DNA of 64,000 nt from Kumtagia ephedrae (GTDB taxonomy: Bacteria; Pseudomonadota; Alphaproteobacteria; Rhizobiales; Rhizobiaceae), in contig NZ_PXYK01000008.1 of the NCBI RefSeq assembly GCF_003012745.1, positions 1 through 64,000 on the forward strand, in the 5' to 3' direction. Below are positions 1 through 8,994 of this stretch, in pieces. The translations under genes and the position numbers were made by a program. Position 1 is the stretch's first letter. The number at the start of each line of letters is the position of its first letter. The notes under the pieces are model-generated. The model saw only the letters and a program-made list of their open reading frames with translations. It was not told the origin of the DNA and made no database searches.

Positions 1-199
1 AGGATGGCGCGCGACGAAACGGCGGGACGGGTCATAAACGGCTCCGATCTAGCGAAGCCGCCCATGAATCACACATCACACCTGATCCGCTACCCCAACC
101 GCGTTAACCTGAAGCGATTGCCCTGCGAATCGCCCGGCCTGCCCTTGACTTTCGCGGCGGCCTCGCGCGACAGGCAGGCCGCAAAGGCAGGAGACCATC

Positions 200-1135
200 A
201 TGGCGATAGCGTTCACCTTTCCCGGGCAGGGCAGCCAGGCCGTGGGCATGGGCAAGGATCTGGCGGCGGCTTTCCCCGAAGCCAGGGCGGTGTTCAACGA
301 GGTCGACGAGGCGCTCGGCGAGAAGCTTTCCACGATCATGTGGGAGGGCCCCGAGGAGACGCTGACGCTGACCGCCAACGCGCAGCCGGCGCTGATGGCG
401 GTGTCGCTGGCCGCGGTGCGCGCTCTGGAGGCGCGCGGCTTCTCCTTGAAGGACAAGGTTACCTATGTCGCCGGCCATTCGCTCGGCGAATATTCGGCGC
501 TCGCCGCCGCCGGCACGTTCTCGATCGCCGATACCGCCCGGCTGCTGCGCATCCGCGGCAACGCCATGCAGAAAGCGGTGCCGGTGGGCGAGGGCGCCAT
601 GGCGGCGATCCTCGGGCTCGCGCAGGATGACGTGGAAGCTGCCTGCGCCGAGGCCGGGCCGGGCGTGCAGATCGCCAACGACAATGGCGGCGGGCAACTG
701 GTCATCTCCGGTGCCAAGGCGGCGGTGGAGAAGGCCGCGGCGCTGTGCACGGAGAAAGGCGCCAAGCGCGCCATCATGCTGCCGGTCTCCGCTCCTTTCC
801 ATTCGGCCCTGATGGCGCCGGCGGCGGAGGCCATGCGCGAGGCGCTGGCGGCCGTGGCAAAGTCGCGGCCGGTCGTGCCGGTGGTGGCCAATGTGGTGGT
901 GCGGCCGCTCACCGATGCCGACGAGATCGCTCGGCGCCTGGTCGAGCAGGTGACGGGCCAGGTGCGCTGGCGCGAGACGGTCGAATGGTTCGGCGCCAAC
1001 GGCGTCACCACGCTTTATGAGGTGGGCGCCGGCAAGGTGCTGTCGGGGCTGGCGCGGCGCATCGACAAGGAGATCGCGACGGCTTCGATCGGCACGTCGG
1101 CCGATGTCGAGGCGGCGCTGATTGCTTTAGGCTGA
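200..1135 (+). CDS. fabD: malonyl-CoA:ACP S-malonyltransferase
   Basis: The 311-residue product loads malonyl groups onto acyl carrier protein in the cytoplasm, the entry step of type II fatty-acid synthesis. The N-terminal FPGQGSQ motif, the nucleophile elbow GHSLGEYSA with Ser94, and His201 in PFHSALM match FabD; the length is normal for the family. The ATG follows an AGGAG-like ribosome site (about 188-193). It heads a same-strand run with fabG, acpP and fabF, which fits its role. The sequence upstream to position 1 holds no gene I can support and only a weak -35-like TTGACT near 145. Confidence 0.96.
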   Translation: MAIAFTFPGQGSQAVGMGKDLAAAFPEARAVFNEVDEALGEKLSTIMWEGPEETLTLTANAQPALMAVSLAAVRALEARGFSLKDKVTYVAGHSLGEYSALAAAGTFSIADTARLLRIRGNAMQKAVPVGEGAMAAILGLAQDDVEAACAEAGPGVQIANDNGGGQLVISGAKAAVEKAAALCTEKGAKRAIMLPVSAPFHSALMAPAAEAMREALAAVAKSRPVVPVVANVVVRPLTDADEIARRLVEQVTGQVRWRETVEWFGANGVTTLYEVGAGKVLSGLARRIDKEIATASIGTSADVEAALIALG

Positions 1136-1150
1136 CGAAGAGCCGGGCCT

Positions 1151-1474
1151 ATGTTCACCAGGCGGCAAACGATCAGACTTTGCTTTGTGACGGTTGTCGC
1201 ATTTCTGGTGTGGACGGTAGGCGGTTGGCTAATTCTCAAAGATCAGCCGGAGGCTGCCCCGGCAACCCAACTGTTTACAATGGCTGGAATGGCCATGTTG
1301 TTATTCGCAATCCTGCTTACATTCTCCATCTTTTTCTCCAGCCTGTTCCATCTGTCTTTCGTCGCCACACGTGCCGACGACATGGTCAGGAACTATGGCC
1401 ACCTCATGTATTATGTTTTGTGGAAAGAACTGCAGGATCACATAGACGCGTGCGCAAAGGCTAACCCGAAGTGA
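1151..1474 (+). CDS. small two-helix membrane protein, unknown function
   Basis: I do not recognise this 107-residue protein. It has two predicted membrane segments (roughly residues 9-30 and 40-68) and a short polar C-terminal tail with three lysines. It lies 15 bases after fabD and 7 before fabG, so it should be co-transcribed with the fatty-acid genes. Its composition is odd: I count 164 G+C in 324 bases (about 51%), while its neighbours are clearly G+C-richer, with codons such as TTG, TTT and TTA that they rarely use. This suggests a later insertion into the cluster. A chance open frame is unlikely because of the good membrane pattern and tight spacing. Confidence 0.7.
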   Translation: MFTRRQTIRLCFVTVVAFLVWTVGGWLILKDQPEAAPATQLFTMAGMAMLLFAILLTFSIFFSSLFHLSFVATRADDMVRNYGHLMYYVLWKELQDHIDACAKANPK

Positions 1475-1481
1475 GGAAAGA

Positions 1482-2219
1482 ATGTTCGATCTGACCGGCA
1501 AGAAAGCCCTCGTCACCGGCGCCACCGGCGGCATAGGCGAGGCGATCGCCCGCACCCTGCACGCCCGGGGCGCCATCGTCGGCCTGCACGGCACGCGCGT
1601 CGAAAAGCTCGAGGCGCTGGCCGGCGAACTCGGCGAACGGACAAAACTGTTCCCGGCCGACCTCACCAAGCGCGACGAGGTCAAGGCGCTCGGCCAGAAG
1701 GCGGAGGCCGATCTCGAAGGTGTCGACATCCTGGTCAACAATGCCGGCATCACCAGGGACGGGCTGTTCGTGCGCATGTCGGACGCCGACTGGGATGCGG
1801 TGCTGGAGGTCAACCTGACTGCGGTTTTCCGCCTCACCCGCGAGCTGACGCATCCGATGATGCGCCGCCGCAAGGGCCGCATCGTCAACATCACCTCCGT
1901 GGTCGGTGTCACCGGCAATCCCGGCCAGGCCAATTATTGCGCCTCCAAGGCCGGCATGATCGGCTTCACCAAGTCGCTGGCACAGGAGATCGCGACCCGC
2001 AACGTGACCGTCAATTGCGTCGCGCCCGGCTTCATCGAATCGGCCATGACCGGCAAGCTGAACGACAAGCAGAAGGAGGCGATCATGGCCGCCATCCCGG
2101 CCAGGCGCATGGGCACCGGCGCCGAAGTCGCCGCCGCTGTCGCCTTCCTCGCTTCCGACGAGGCGGCCTATGTCACCGGCCAGACCATCCACGTCAACGG
2201 CGGCATGGCGATGATCTGA
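1482..2219 (+). CDS. fabG: 3-oxoacyl-ACP reductase
   Basis: This 245-residue short-chain dehydrogenase reduces 3-oxoacyl-ACP with NADPH in the fatty-acid elongation cycle. Visible features are the N-terminal Rossmann motif TGATGGIGEA, the NNAG motif, and the catalytic set Ser139, Tyr152 and Lys156 (YCASK). The protein ends with the conserved GQTIHVNGGMAMI. An AGGAAAG ribosome site precedes the ATG. It sits between the small membrane protein and acpP, the usual order for alphaproteobacterial fab clusters. Confidence 0.96.
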   Translation: MFDLTGKKALVTGATGGIGEAIARTLHARGAIVGLHGTRVEKLEALAGELGERTKLFPADLTKRDEVKALGQKAEADLEGVDILVNNAGITRDGLFVRMSDADWDAVLEVNLTAVFRLTRELTHPMMRRRKGRIVNITSVVGVTGNPGQANYCASKAGMIGFTKSLAQEIATRNVTVNCVAPGFIESAMTGKLNDKQKEAIMAAIPARRMGTGAEVAAAVAFLASDEAAYVTGQTIHVNGGMAMI

Positions 2220-2278
2220 GCGCCGCGGGCGCTGCCGCGCCGCGCCTCGTTCGCGGCACGGCCTGCCGCGTTTTCGCC

Positions 2279-2307
2279 TTGGACGGCCCAGTATTTTCGT
2301 GTAATGC
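2279..2307 (+). promoter_or_regulatory. possible promoter for acpP
   Basis: TTGGAC (2279-2284) is followed after 17 bases by TAATGC (2302-2307), in the 218-base gap before acpP. acpP is usually transcribed far more than its neighbours, so a private promoter is expected. The match is moderate and untested. Confidence 0.35.
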
Positions 2308-2437
2308 GCGAGACAAGGGACGAGGAAGACAATCCCCGACAGCAACGGCCGCGCCGTGGCAAACGCCATCTTTCAGCTTGATTAGCGGCACTCCGCCCGC
2401 TAACGAAGGCCACTAACCTGAGACGAAGGAAGCCAAC

Positions 2438-2674
2438 ATGAGTGACACCGCAGAGCGCGTCAAGAAGATCGTGGTCGAGCATCTCGGCGTCGACGCCGAG
2501 AAGGTGACGGAAGCCGCGAGCTTCATCGATGATCTGGGCGCCGACAGCTTGGACACGGTCGAACTCGTCATGGCTTTCGAGGAAGAATTCGGCGTGGAAA
2601 TTCCGGACGACGCGGCCGAGACCATCCTCACCGTCGGCGACGCGGTGAAGTACATCGACAAGGCCTCGGCCTGA
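2438..2674 (+). CDS. acpP: acyl carrier protein
   Basis: The 78-residue acidic protein carries growing acyl chains on a 4'-phosphopantetheine arm. The attachment site is Ser37 in [11 protein letters not shown]. The length and the acidic helix II are typical of AcpP of fatty-acid synthesis. It lies between fabG and fabF and has a good ribosome site (ACGAAGGAAG) before the ATG. The long 5' gap and its own possible promoter suggest high independent expression. Confidence 0.97.
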   Translation: MSDTAERVKKIVVEHLGVDAEKVTEAASFIDDLGADSLDTVELVMAFEEEFGVEIPDDAAETILTVGDAVKYIDKASA

Positions 2675-2711
2675 TTTCCCGGACATGCCGTCAACGCATC
2701 GGGAAACTGCG

Positions 2712-3974
2712 ATGAGGCGTGTCGTGGTCACGGGTCTTGGTCTGCTGTCGCCGTTCGGCGTCGGTGTCGACCATAGCTGGAGCCAGATCCTTGCCGGCAG
2801 GAGTGCCTGCCGGCGGGTCGACAGTTTCGACGTCGAGGATCTTCCCTGCAAGATCGCGCATGTGATCCCGCGCGGCCCCGGCAACGAGCATGCCTTCGAT
2901 CCGGAAGCCTATCTGGAGCCGAAGGAGCTGCGCAAGATCGGCGATTTCATCCTGTACGGGATCGCGGCGGCCGACGAGGCGCTGAAGGATGCCGGCTGGG
3001 AGCCGAAGTCGGCCGAGGACCGCAACGCCACCGGCGTGATGATCGGTTCGGGCATCGGCGGCATCGACGGCATCGCCGACAACGCCATCCTGCTCAAGGA
3101 GCGCGGCCCGCGCCGCATCAGCCCGTTCTTCATTCCCGGCAACATCATCAATCTCGTCTCCGGCCAGGTGTCGATCCGCCACGGCCTCAAGGGGCCGAAC
3201 CATGCGGTCGTCACCGCCTGCTCGACCGGCGCGCACGCCATCGGCGACGCGGCGCGGCTGATCATGTTCGGCGATGCCGACGTGATGCTGGCCGGCGGCG
3301 CGGAAGCGCCGGTGACGCGGCTGTCGCTGGCCGGCTTCGCCGCTTGCCGGGCGCTCTCCACCGACCGCAACGACGCGCCCGAGACGGCGTCGCGTCCGTT
3401 CGACCGCGACCGCGACGGTTTTGTCATGGGCGAGGGCGCGGGTGTCCTGGTCCTTGAGGAACTGGAGCACGCCAAGGCGCGCGGCGCGAAAATCTATGCC
3501 GAGATCGTCGGCTACGGCCTGACCGGCGACGCCTATCACATCACCGCCCCGGCGGAGGACGGCGACGGCGCCTTCCGCTGCATGGCCGCCGCGGTGAAGC
3601 GTGCCGGGCTGCAGCCGGCCGATCTCGACTACGTCAACGCGCACGGCACCTCGACCATGGCCGATACCATCGAGCTTGGCGCGGTCGAGCGGCTGGTCGG
3701 CAACGCGGCGTCGAAGATCTCGATGTCGTCGACCAAGTCGGCGGTCGGCCACCTGCTCGGTGCCGCCGGCGCGGCGGAGGCGATCTTCTCGATCCTGGCG
3801 ATTCGCGACAACATCGCGCCGCCGACGATCAACCTCGACAATCCGGAGCGTGAAACCGCGATTGATCTGGTGCCGCACAAGGCGCGGTCCCGGCCGATCG
3901 ACGTGGCGCTGTCGAACTCCTTCGGTTTCGGGGGGACGAACGCGTCGCTGGTGTTCCAGCGCTTCGACGGCTGA
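2712..3974 (+). CDS. fabF: 3-oxoacyl-ACP synthase II
   Basis: This 420-residue condensing enzyme extends acyl-ACP with malonyl-ACP. It carries the thiolase-fold active site: Cys170 in TACSTGAHA, a His in VNAHGTST and a His in SAVGHLLGAAG, followed by the glycine-rich FGFGGTNASL near the end. An in-frame ATG lies 27 bases upstream at 2685, but the family begins MRRVVVTGLG, so I start at 2712. It closes the fab part of the cluster, 79 bases before mltG. Confidence 0.95.
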   Translation: MRRVVVTGLGLLSPFGVGVDHSWSQILAGRSACRRVDSFDVEDLPCKIAHVIPRGPGNEHAFDPEAYLEPKELRKIGDFILYGIAAADEALKDAGWEPKSAEDRNATGVMIGSGIGGIDGIADNAILLKERGPRRISPFFIPGNIINLVSGQVSIRHGLKGPNHAVVTACSTGAHAIGDAARLIMFGDADVMLAGGAEAPVTRLSLAGFAACRALSTDRNDAPETASRPFDRDRDGFVMGEGAGVLVLEELEHAKARGAKIYAEIVGYGLTGDAYHITAPAEDGDGAFRCMAAAVKRAGLQPADLDYVNAHGTSTMADTIELGAVERLVGNAASKISMSSTKSAVGHLLGAAGAAEAIFSILAIRDNIAPPTINLDNPERETAIDLVPHKARSRPIDVALSNSFGFGGTNASLVFQRFDG

Positions 3975-4053
3975 GCGCCGGCTGGCTGCGGCCCGCCGGG
4001 AATTTTGCCATATTCGCGCCTAGTCTCTCGGCGCGATCAGGTTTTTCGAGGCG

Positions 4054-5259
4054 ATGAGCGACACACAGACACCTCCTGCCGAGTTCGGACGGCGGCCCGA
4101 GCCGCCCAAGCCGGAAGAAGAAGCGGCGAAGCCCAAGGCTGCGAGCGAGGCGCTGCGCCCGCAGCCGGCTGCGCAGCCCGCCGCGCCGCGCCGGTCGCGC
4201 GCCTCGCGCAACCAGATCGTCGTCTTCATGAATTTCCTGATCTCGCTGGTGATGCTGGCGATCGTGGCGGCCGGCGCGGCCGTCGTTTTCGGCAAGCGCG
4301 CCTTCGAGGCGCCCGGCCCGACCACCGAGGCCAGGACCTTCCTGGTCAGGCCGAACAGCGGCGTCGGCCAGATCGCCACGCAACTCGAGCAGAACGGTCT
4401 GATCAGCGACGCGACGGTGTTCCGCCTGGGTGTGCGCAGCTATGGCGGCGAGGCGACGATGAAGGCCGGCGAATACGAGGTCCAGGCCGGCGCCTCGATG
4501 CACGACATCATGAAGCTGCTGCAGAGCGGCCGCTCCATCATGTATTCGCTCACCATTCCCGAGGGCCTGACCGTCGCCCAGGCGTTCCGCCGCATCGCCG
4601 AGGCCGAGGCGCTCGCCGGCGACATGCCAACCGAGATCCCGCCGGAAGGCAGCCTCGCCGCCGACACGCAGCGCTTCACCCGCGGCGCCGAGCGCAAGGT
4701 GATCATCGACAAGATGCTGGCGCAGCAGAAGGCGCTGATCGAAGAAGTGTGGGCCAAGCGCCAGCCGGACCTGCCGGTCGCCGACGTCAACGAGTTCGTG
4801 ACGCTCGCCTCCATCGTCGAGAAGGAGACCGGCATCGATGCCGAGCGCCCGCAGGTCGCCGCGGTCTTCGTCAACCGCCTGCGCAAGAAGATGCGGCTGC
4901 AGTCCGACCCGACCATCATCTACGGCCTGTTCGGCGGCGCCGGAAAGCCGGCCGACCGGCCGATCTACCAGTCCGACATCGAGAAGCCGACGCCCTACAA
5001 CACCTATGTGATCAACGGCCTGCCGCCGGGGCCGATCGCCAATCCGGGCCGCGCCGCGCTCGAGGCGGTGGCAAATCCGGCCGACACCGAAGACCTCTAT
5101 TTCGTCGCCGACGGCACCGGCGGCCATGTCTTCGCCAGGACGTTGCAGGAGCACAACCGCAACGTCGCGCGCTGGCGCGCTTTCCAGAAGCAGCAGGCCG
5201 AGGCGGCCAAGGCCGGCGCTCAGGACGGGGCCGGGCAGGAAGCGCAGCCCGCCCAATAG
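4054..5259 (+). CDS. mltG: endolytic murein transglycosylase
   Basis: The 401-residue protein is an inner-membrane lytic transglycosylase that cuts nascent glycan strands and helps set their length. A proline-rich cytoplasmic head of about 50 residues is followed by a single membrane helix (about residues 55-80) and a periplasmic YceG domain. The catalytic glutamate is probably Glu256 in LASIVEKETG. Also visible is the motif QSDPTIIYGLFG. The tail after the domain is alanine- and glutamine-rich. fabF-mltG-yicC-gmk is a common order in Hyphomicrobiales. Confidence 0.93.
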   Translation: MSDTQTPPAEFGRRPEPPKPEEEAAKPKAASEALRPQPAAQPAAPRRSRASRNQIVVFMNFLISLVMLAIVAAGAAVVFGKRAFEAPGPTTEARTFLVRPNSGVGQIATQLEQNGLISDATVFRLGVRSYGGEATMKAGEYEVQAGASMHDIMKLLQSGRSIMYSLTIPEGLTVAQAFRRIAEAEALAGDMPTEIPPEGSLAADTQRFTRGAERKVIIDKMLAQQKALIEEVWAKRQPDLPVADVNEFVTLASIVEKETGIDAERPQVAAVFVNRLRKKMRLQSDPTIIYGLFGGAGKPADRPIYQSDIEKPTPYNTYVINGLPPGPIANPGRAALEAVANPADTEDLYFVADGTGGHVFARTLQEHNRNVARWRAFQKQQAEAAKAGAQDGAGQEAQPAQ

Positions 5260-5314
5260 CTAGCGCGCCCACTGGACGGGACGGCGCGGACGCTTTACCG
5301 CATAGAATGGTCCT

Positions 5315-5336
5315 CCCGGGCCCGCCGGCGCCCGGG
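5315..5336. repeat. GC-rich hairpin between mltG and yicC
   Basis: CCCGGGC (5315-5321) and GCCCGGG (5330-5336) can pair around an 8-base loop. The flanks (ATAGAATGG on the left, GGAATGACG on the right) recall the outer sequence of the inverted-repeat elements at 10.9 and 17.3 kb, so this may be a short relic of that family rather than a terminator; it has no T-run. Confidence 0.35.
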
Positions 5337-5375
5337 GAATGACGCCTTGGCTTTTTGCTGGAGGTAACCGGCGCC

Positions 5376-6266
5376 ATGAACCTACAGAGCATGACCGGCT
5401 TCGCGCGCTCGACCGGCGACTTGGACGGCACGTCGATCGCCTGGGAGCTGAAGTCGGTCAACGGCAAGGCCGTCGAGATCAGGCTGCGCCTGCCGTCGGG
5501 CAGCGACCGGCTGGAGCCGGCCGTGCGCCAGGCGGTCCAGCGACGCTTCGCCCGCGGCAATTTCCAGGCGACCCTGACCATCGGCGCGAGCGGTGCGGCT
5601 GCGGCCGTGCCGGTCGTCAACGAAGCCTTTTTGAGGGATCTCGCCGGGCTCGCCGTGCGGCTGACCGAGCAGTTCGGCGTCGCTCCGGCCAGCGCCGACG
5701 GTCTGCTGGCGCTGCGCGGCGTGCTCGAGCTTCCCGAGGCGGCGGAGACCGAGGAGAGCCGCGCCGCCCTCGATGCGGCGACGCTCGCCGTGCTCGATCG
5801 CGCCCTGGACGATCTCGCCGAGGCACGCAAGGCCGAGGGTAAGGCGATCGGCGAGGTGCTTTCCGGCCACATCGCCGCGATCGAGGCGCTGACGGAACGC
5901 GCCGAGGCCGATCCGTCGCGCGAGCCCGCCGTGATTCGCGCCCGCATCGCCGAGCAGGTGGCGCTGCTGATGGACGCGGCGGCCGGCCTCGACGAGAGCC
6001 GGCTGCACATGGAGGCGGCCTTCCTTGCGACCAAGGCCGACATCCGCGAGGAGATCGACCGGCTGAAGACGCATGTGGCCTCCGGCCGCGCGCTGCTCGC
6101 CGCAGGCGGCCCGGTCGGCCGCAAGCTCGACTTCCTGGCGCAGGAATTCAACCGCGAATCGAATACATTGTGCTCGAAATCGAACGCCGGAACGATCACC
6201 GCCATCGGCCTCGAGCTCAAGGCGGTGGTGGACCAGTTCCGCGAGCAGCTACAGAATCTGGAGTGA
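5376..6266 (+). CDS. YicC/YloC family endoribonuclease
   Basis: The 296-residue protein belongs to the YicC family, reported in E. coli and Bacillus as an endoribonuclease. The N-terminal MTGFAR motif and the C-terminal DUF1732 segment (GRKLDFLAQEFNRESNTLCS with the following SKSNAG) are both present. An in-frame TTG exists at 5355, but GGAGGT at 5360-5365 is correctly placed for the ATG at 5376, so I choose that. Only 3 bases separate it from gmk, so the two are probably translated together. Confidence 0.92.
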   Translation: MNLQSMTGFARSTGDLDGTSIAWELKSVNGKAVEIRLRLPSGSDRLEPAVRQAVQRRFARGNFQATLTIGASGAAAAVPVVNEAFLRDLAGLAVRLTEQFGVAPASADGLLALRGVLELPEAAETEESRAALDAATLAVLDRALDDLAEARKAEGKAIGEVLSGHIAAIEALTERAEADPSREPAVIRARIAEQVALLMDAAAGLDESRLHMEAAFLATKADIREEIDRLKTHVASGRALLAAGGPVGRKLDFLAQEFNRESNTLCSKSNAGTITAIGLELKAVVDQFREQLQNLE

Positions 6267-6269
6267 CCG

Positions 6270-6917
6270 ATGGGCGACGTTCCTGCAGGCATTCGCCGCC
6301 GCGGGCTGATGCTGGTGCTGTCCTCGCCTTCGGGCGCGGGAAAATCGACGATCGCGCGCAACCTTCTCGAAAGCGATCATGAGCTCAGCCTGTCGGTCAG
6401 CGTGACCACGCGGCCGCGTCGCGGCAGCGAGATCGACGGGGTGCACTACCACTTCGTCACCCAACGCGAGTTCGACCGGCTGCGCGATTCCGACGCGCTG
6501 CTGGAATGGGCCGAGGTGCACGGCAACTGCTACGCCACGCCGCGCGAGCCGGTTGAGGCGGCGATGGCGGAAGGCCGCGACATGCTGTTCGACATCGACT
6601 GGCAGGGGGCGCTGCAACTCAAGGACAAGATGCGCGCCGACATCGTCTCCATCTTCATCCTGCCGCCGTCCATGGCCGAATTGAAGAGCCGGCTGAAGCG
6701 CCGCGCCGAGGATTCGGAGGAGACGATCGAGCGCCGGCTGCAGAACGCCCGCCTCGAGATCGAGCACTGGCGCGATTACGACTACGTCGTGATCAACCGC
6801 GATCTCGATCGCGCCTTCGCCCAGGTACGCGCCGTCGTCGCCGCCGAGCGCCTGCGCCGCGACCGCCGGCCGGGCCTGTTCGACTTCGTCTCGGGGCTAC
6901 TCGACGAGAAGGTGTGA
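6270..6917 (+). CDS. gmk: guanylate kinase
   Basis: The 215-residue enzyme phosphorylates GMP to GDP. The P-loop SPSGAGKST (about residues 19-27), the GMP-binding [17 protein letters not shown] region and the DIDWQGA motif are intact. It is the last gene of the fabD to gmk run. Only about 100 bases separate its stop from the converging regulator gene, and I see no clear T-tailed hairpin there. Confidence 0.96.
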   Translation: MGDVPAGIRRRGLMLVLSSPSGAGKSTIARNLLESDHELSLSVSVTTRPRRGSEIDGVHYHFVTQREFDRLRDSDALLEWAEVHGNCYATPREPVEAAMAEGRDMLFDIDWQGALQLKDKMRADIVSIFILPPSMAELKSRLKRRAEDSEETIERRLQNARLEIEHWRDYDYVVINRDLDRAFAQVRAVVAAERLRRDRRPGLFDFVSGLLDEKV

Positions 6918-7016
6918 AGGGGCGGGGGCCGAAAGCGACGTTCGACAGGCGCCCACGACCGCCAGACGCGGACGCTACTGCATGCCTGGACTTCTCGCCG
7001 TCGAGACCTGCTGGCG

Positions 7017-8546
7017 CTACGGGTCGTCGCGGGCCGCAGCTGAGGCGAAGCTCATGTCCTGATCGACGCGCCGCAGGATGGCGCGATAGCGGCTGAACAC
7101 GGCGGGATCCTCGAAGAAATCCAGTTCCCAGTCGGCGATCGCGTCGATGTCCAAGCCCGGCCAGTTGGCCTTGAGTTTTGCCAGCGTGTCTTGTGCCTGT
7201 CTGGTTTCGCCCAACTCGGAGTGGCAGATGACCAAGCGAGCAAGCGACCACGATGGAATGGTTGGCATTTTCGCGTAGCAGGCGATCGCCTCGCGATATC
7301 GCCCGGCCGTCGACAGTATGATGCCGCGAAAGTCCTCGTACCATCCCACCGCGAACGGGTCGCGGCGCTGGGCTTCGTTGATCCCGCCAAGCGCCTCGTC
7401 CGGCCTGCTGGTGTAGCTGAGCAGGAGAGCATGGATGCTGAGGATGAACGGGTCGTTCGGGTTGAGCGCGATCGCACGGTCAAGACTGATTTCGGCCTGT
7501 CTGAACTCACGCAGATACAGGAGGGCAAATCCGGTGGCGAGATGCCCGTACGCCTCGTCGGGGTCAAGCTGCAACGCGGTTTTTGCCATCTCCAGGCCCG
7601 AATGCAGATGACGCGGGTCGTCATAGACCCAGTAGAATTTCATGGATTCGACGAAACCGAGCATGGCGTGGGCGGCTGCAAAGCGCGGATCGAGCTTGAC
7701 CGCCAGGCGCAGAAAGTGCTCCGCCTCATGCGCCGTGTCATAGACGGCCGCCAGCGGCAGCGCCCGCAGATAGAATTCATAGGCCGACATGTTGTCGGTC
7801 GGCCGGGCCCTGGCCCGCGACGCGATCGCGGTTCTGGCCTGCCGGGCCAGGCGGGCGGCGATCATCTGGGTGATTTCGTCCTGGATGGCGAAAATGTCGT
7901 CAAGGTCCCGGTCGTAGCGCTCGCCCCAGATATGCGCCGCCGAGGACGCGTCGATCAGCTGGACGGTGACCCGAACCCGGTTGCCGATCTTGCGCACGCT
8001 GCCTTCGACGACATACTGGACGCCAAGCTTCTTCGCCACGCTGGCCGGGTCGTTCGCCTTGCCGCGGAACTGGAAGGAGGAGTTCCGCGCAATGACTAGG
8101 AACTCCCTGAACTTGCCGAGCTCGGCGATGATGTCCTCGGTGATCCCGTCGCTGAAATAGTCCTGCTCCTGGTCGCCGCTCATATTGTCGAAGGGAAGTA
8201 TGGCGATGGACGGTCTGGCCGGAGCCTCCGCCGCGGCCACCAAGGGTTTGGGGCCGGCATATTTATACCCACGGCCATGCACGGTTGCGATCATCTCGGC
8301 GGGCAGCAGCTTTCGCAGCGCCGAAATGTGGACCTGCAGCGTGTTCTCCTCCACCACCAGGCCTGGCCAGGCCGCGTCGAAAAGCTCGGCCTTGCCGATC
8401 ACGTCGTCCGGCCTGTCGAGCAACATGGCGAGGATGTCGAAGGACCGGGCCGAAAGCTCCACCGGCCCTTTCGGCCCCAGCAGCAGCCGTTCGGCTCGTT
8501 TCAAACGATAGTTCCCAAACTCCAAGTCCATTGGCCGAGAACCCAT
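7017..8546 (-). CDS. winged-helix regulator with TolB-like and TPR domains
   Basis: The 509-residue protein starts with an OmpR/PhoB-type winged-helix DNA-binding domain (about residues 8-95, ending TVHGRGYKYAGP). A TolB-N/FlgO-like domain follows (about 110-240: SIAILPFDNMSGDQ, GVQYVVEGSVRKIGNRVRVT), then tetratricopeptide-like repeats (about 275-480). I see no membrane helix, so it differs from CadC. This architecture is common in Hyphomicrobiales and often labelled adenylate-cyclase-like, but I see no cyclase domain. It probably acts as a transcription factor sensing an unknown signal through the TPR part. It is divergent from the 71-residue gene at 8673, a likely target. Confidence 0.85.
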   Translation of the reverse strand: MGSRPMDLEFGNYRLKRAERLLLGPKGPVELSARSFDILAMLLDRPDDVIGKAELFDAAWPGLVVEENTLQVHISALRKLLPAEMIATVHGRGYKYAGPKPLVAAAEAPARPSIAILPFDNMSGDQEQDYFSDGITEDIIAELGKFREFLVIARNSSFQFRGKANDPASVAKKLGVQYVVEGSVRKIGNRVRVTVQLIDASSAAHIWGERYDRDLDDIFAIQDEITQMIAARLARQARTAIASRARARPTDNMSAYEFYLRALPLAAVYDTAHEAEHFLRLAVKLDPRFAAAHAMLGFVESMKFYWVYDDPRHLHSGLEMAKTALQLDPDEAYGHLATGFALLYLREFRQAEISLDRAIALNPNDPFILSIHALLLSYTSRPDEALGGINEAQRRDPFAVGWYEDFRGIILSTAGRYREAIACYAKMPTIPSWSLARLVICHSELGETRQAQDTLAKLKANWPGLDIDAIADWELDFFEDPAVFSRYRAILRRVDQDMSFASAAARDDP

Positions 8547-8672
8547 CCCTTGCGGGCAGGATAGCTCAAGTCGGCCCGCAAGGCGAACTTCAGCGCTGTT
8601 CAGGACTCTTCAGGTCCGGACCAAGGACCTGAGTGGGACGCGGTGTCATCCTCGCCGTAACAGGAGGGCACC

Positions 8673-8888
8673 ATGACCGACATCTCCAAGGCCCCGATCG
8701 CCACCCGCCGCCCTGGCCTGCCGCGGCCAGGCGTTCCGAGACTCGGCATCGGAGCATCGCTATGGGAAATATTCGCTCTGTGGAACGATGCGCTCAAACT
8801 GGCCTATGTCGACCCCTACACCAGTCTGCGCCGCCAACCGCAGGTCGTCCCGGACGACGATCTCGATGGCCGCGATCCCAGTTGGTGA
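8673..8888 (+). CDS. small hypothetical protein
   Basis: I do not recognise this 71-residue protein. It has a proline-rich basic N-terminal third, a central amphipathic stretch (SLWEIFALWNDALKLAY) and an acidic tail. It is preceded by a strong AGGAGG ribosome site (8661-8666) ahead of the ATG, which is the main reason to call it a gene. It is divergent from the winged-helix/TPR regulator with 126 bases between the two starts, so it may be the regulated gene. Confidence 0.6.
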   Translation: MTDISKAPIATRRPGLPRPGVPRLGIGASLWEIFALWNDALKLAYVDPYTSLRRQPQVVPDDDLDGRDPSW

Positions 8889-8994
8889 ACTGCAAGTCCC
8901 AGTCGAGCAAACCGTCAGTCAGCGCGGGCTCTGGCACCGGCCGCCGTTCTCGGCGCGCGAGACATGGGACTTCGGCGCATGTCCAGACGTCCGC

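Noticed and set aside
144-173. TTGACT as -35 of a fabD promoter
   Set aside because: The base run 17 bases later (CGACAG) is not a usable -10 box.
2691-3878. 395-codon minus-strand frame opposite fabF
   Set aside because: It lies antisense to a well-supported gene and its product is Arg/Asp/Gly-rich shadow sequence.
8890-8975. AAGTCCCA / TGGGACTT inverted repeat between the small gene and rsmA
   Set aside because: Only 8 bases per arm with a 63-base gap; chance is enough to explain it.
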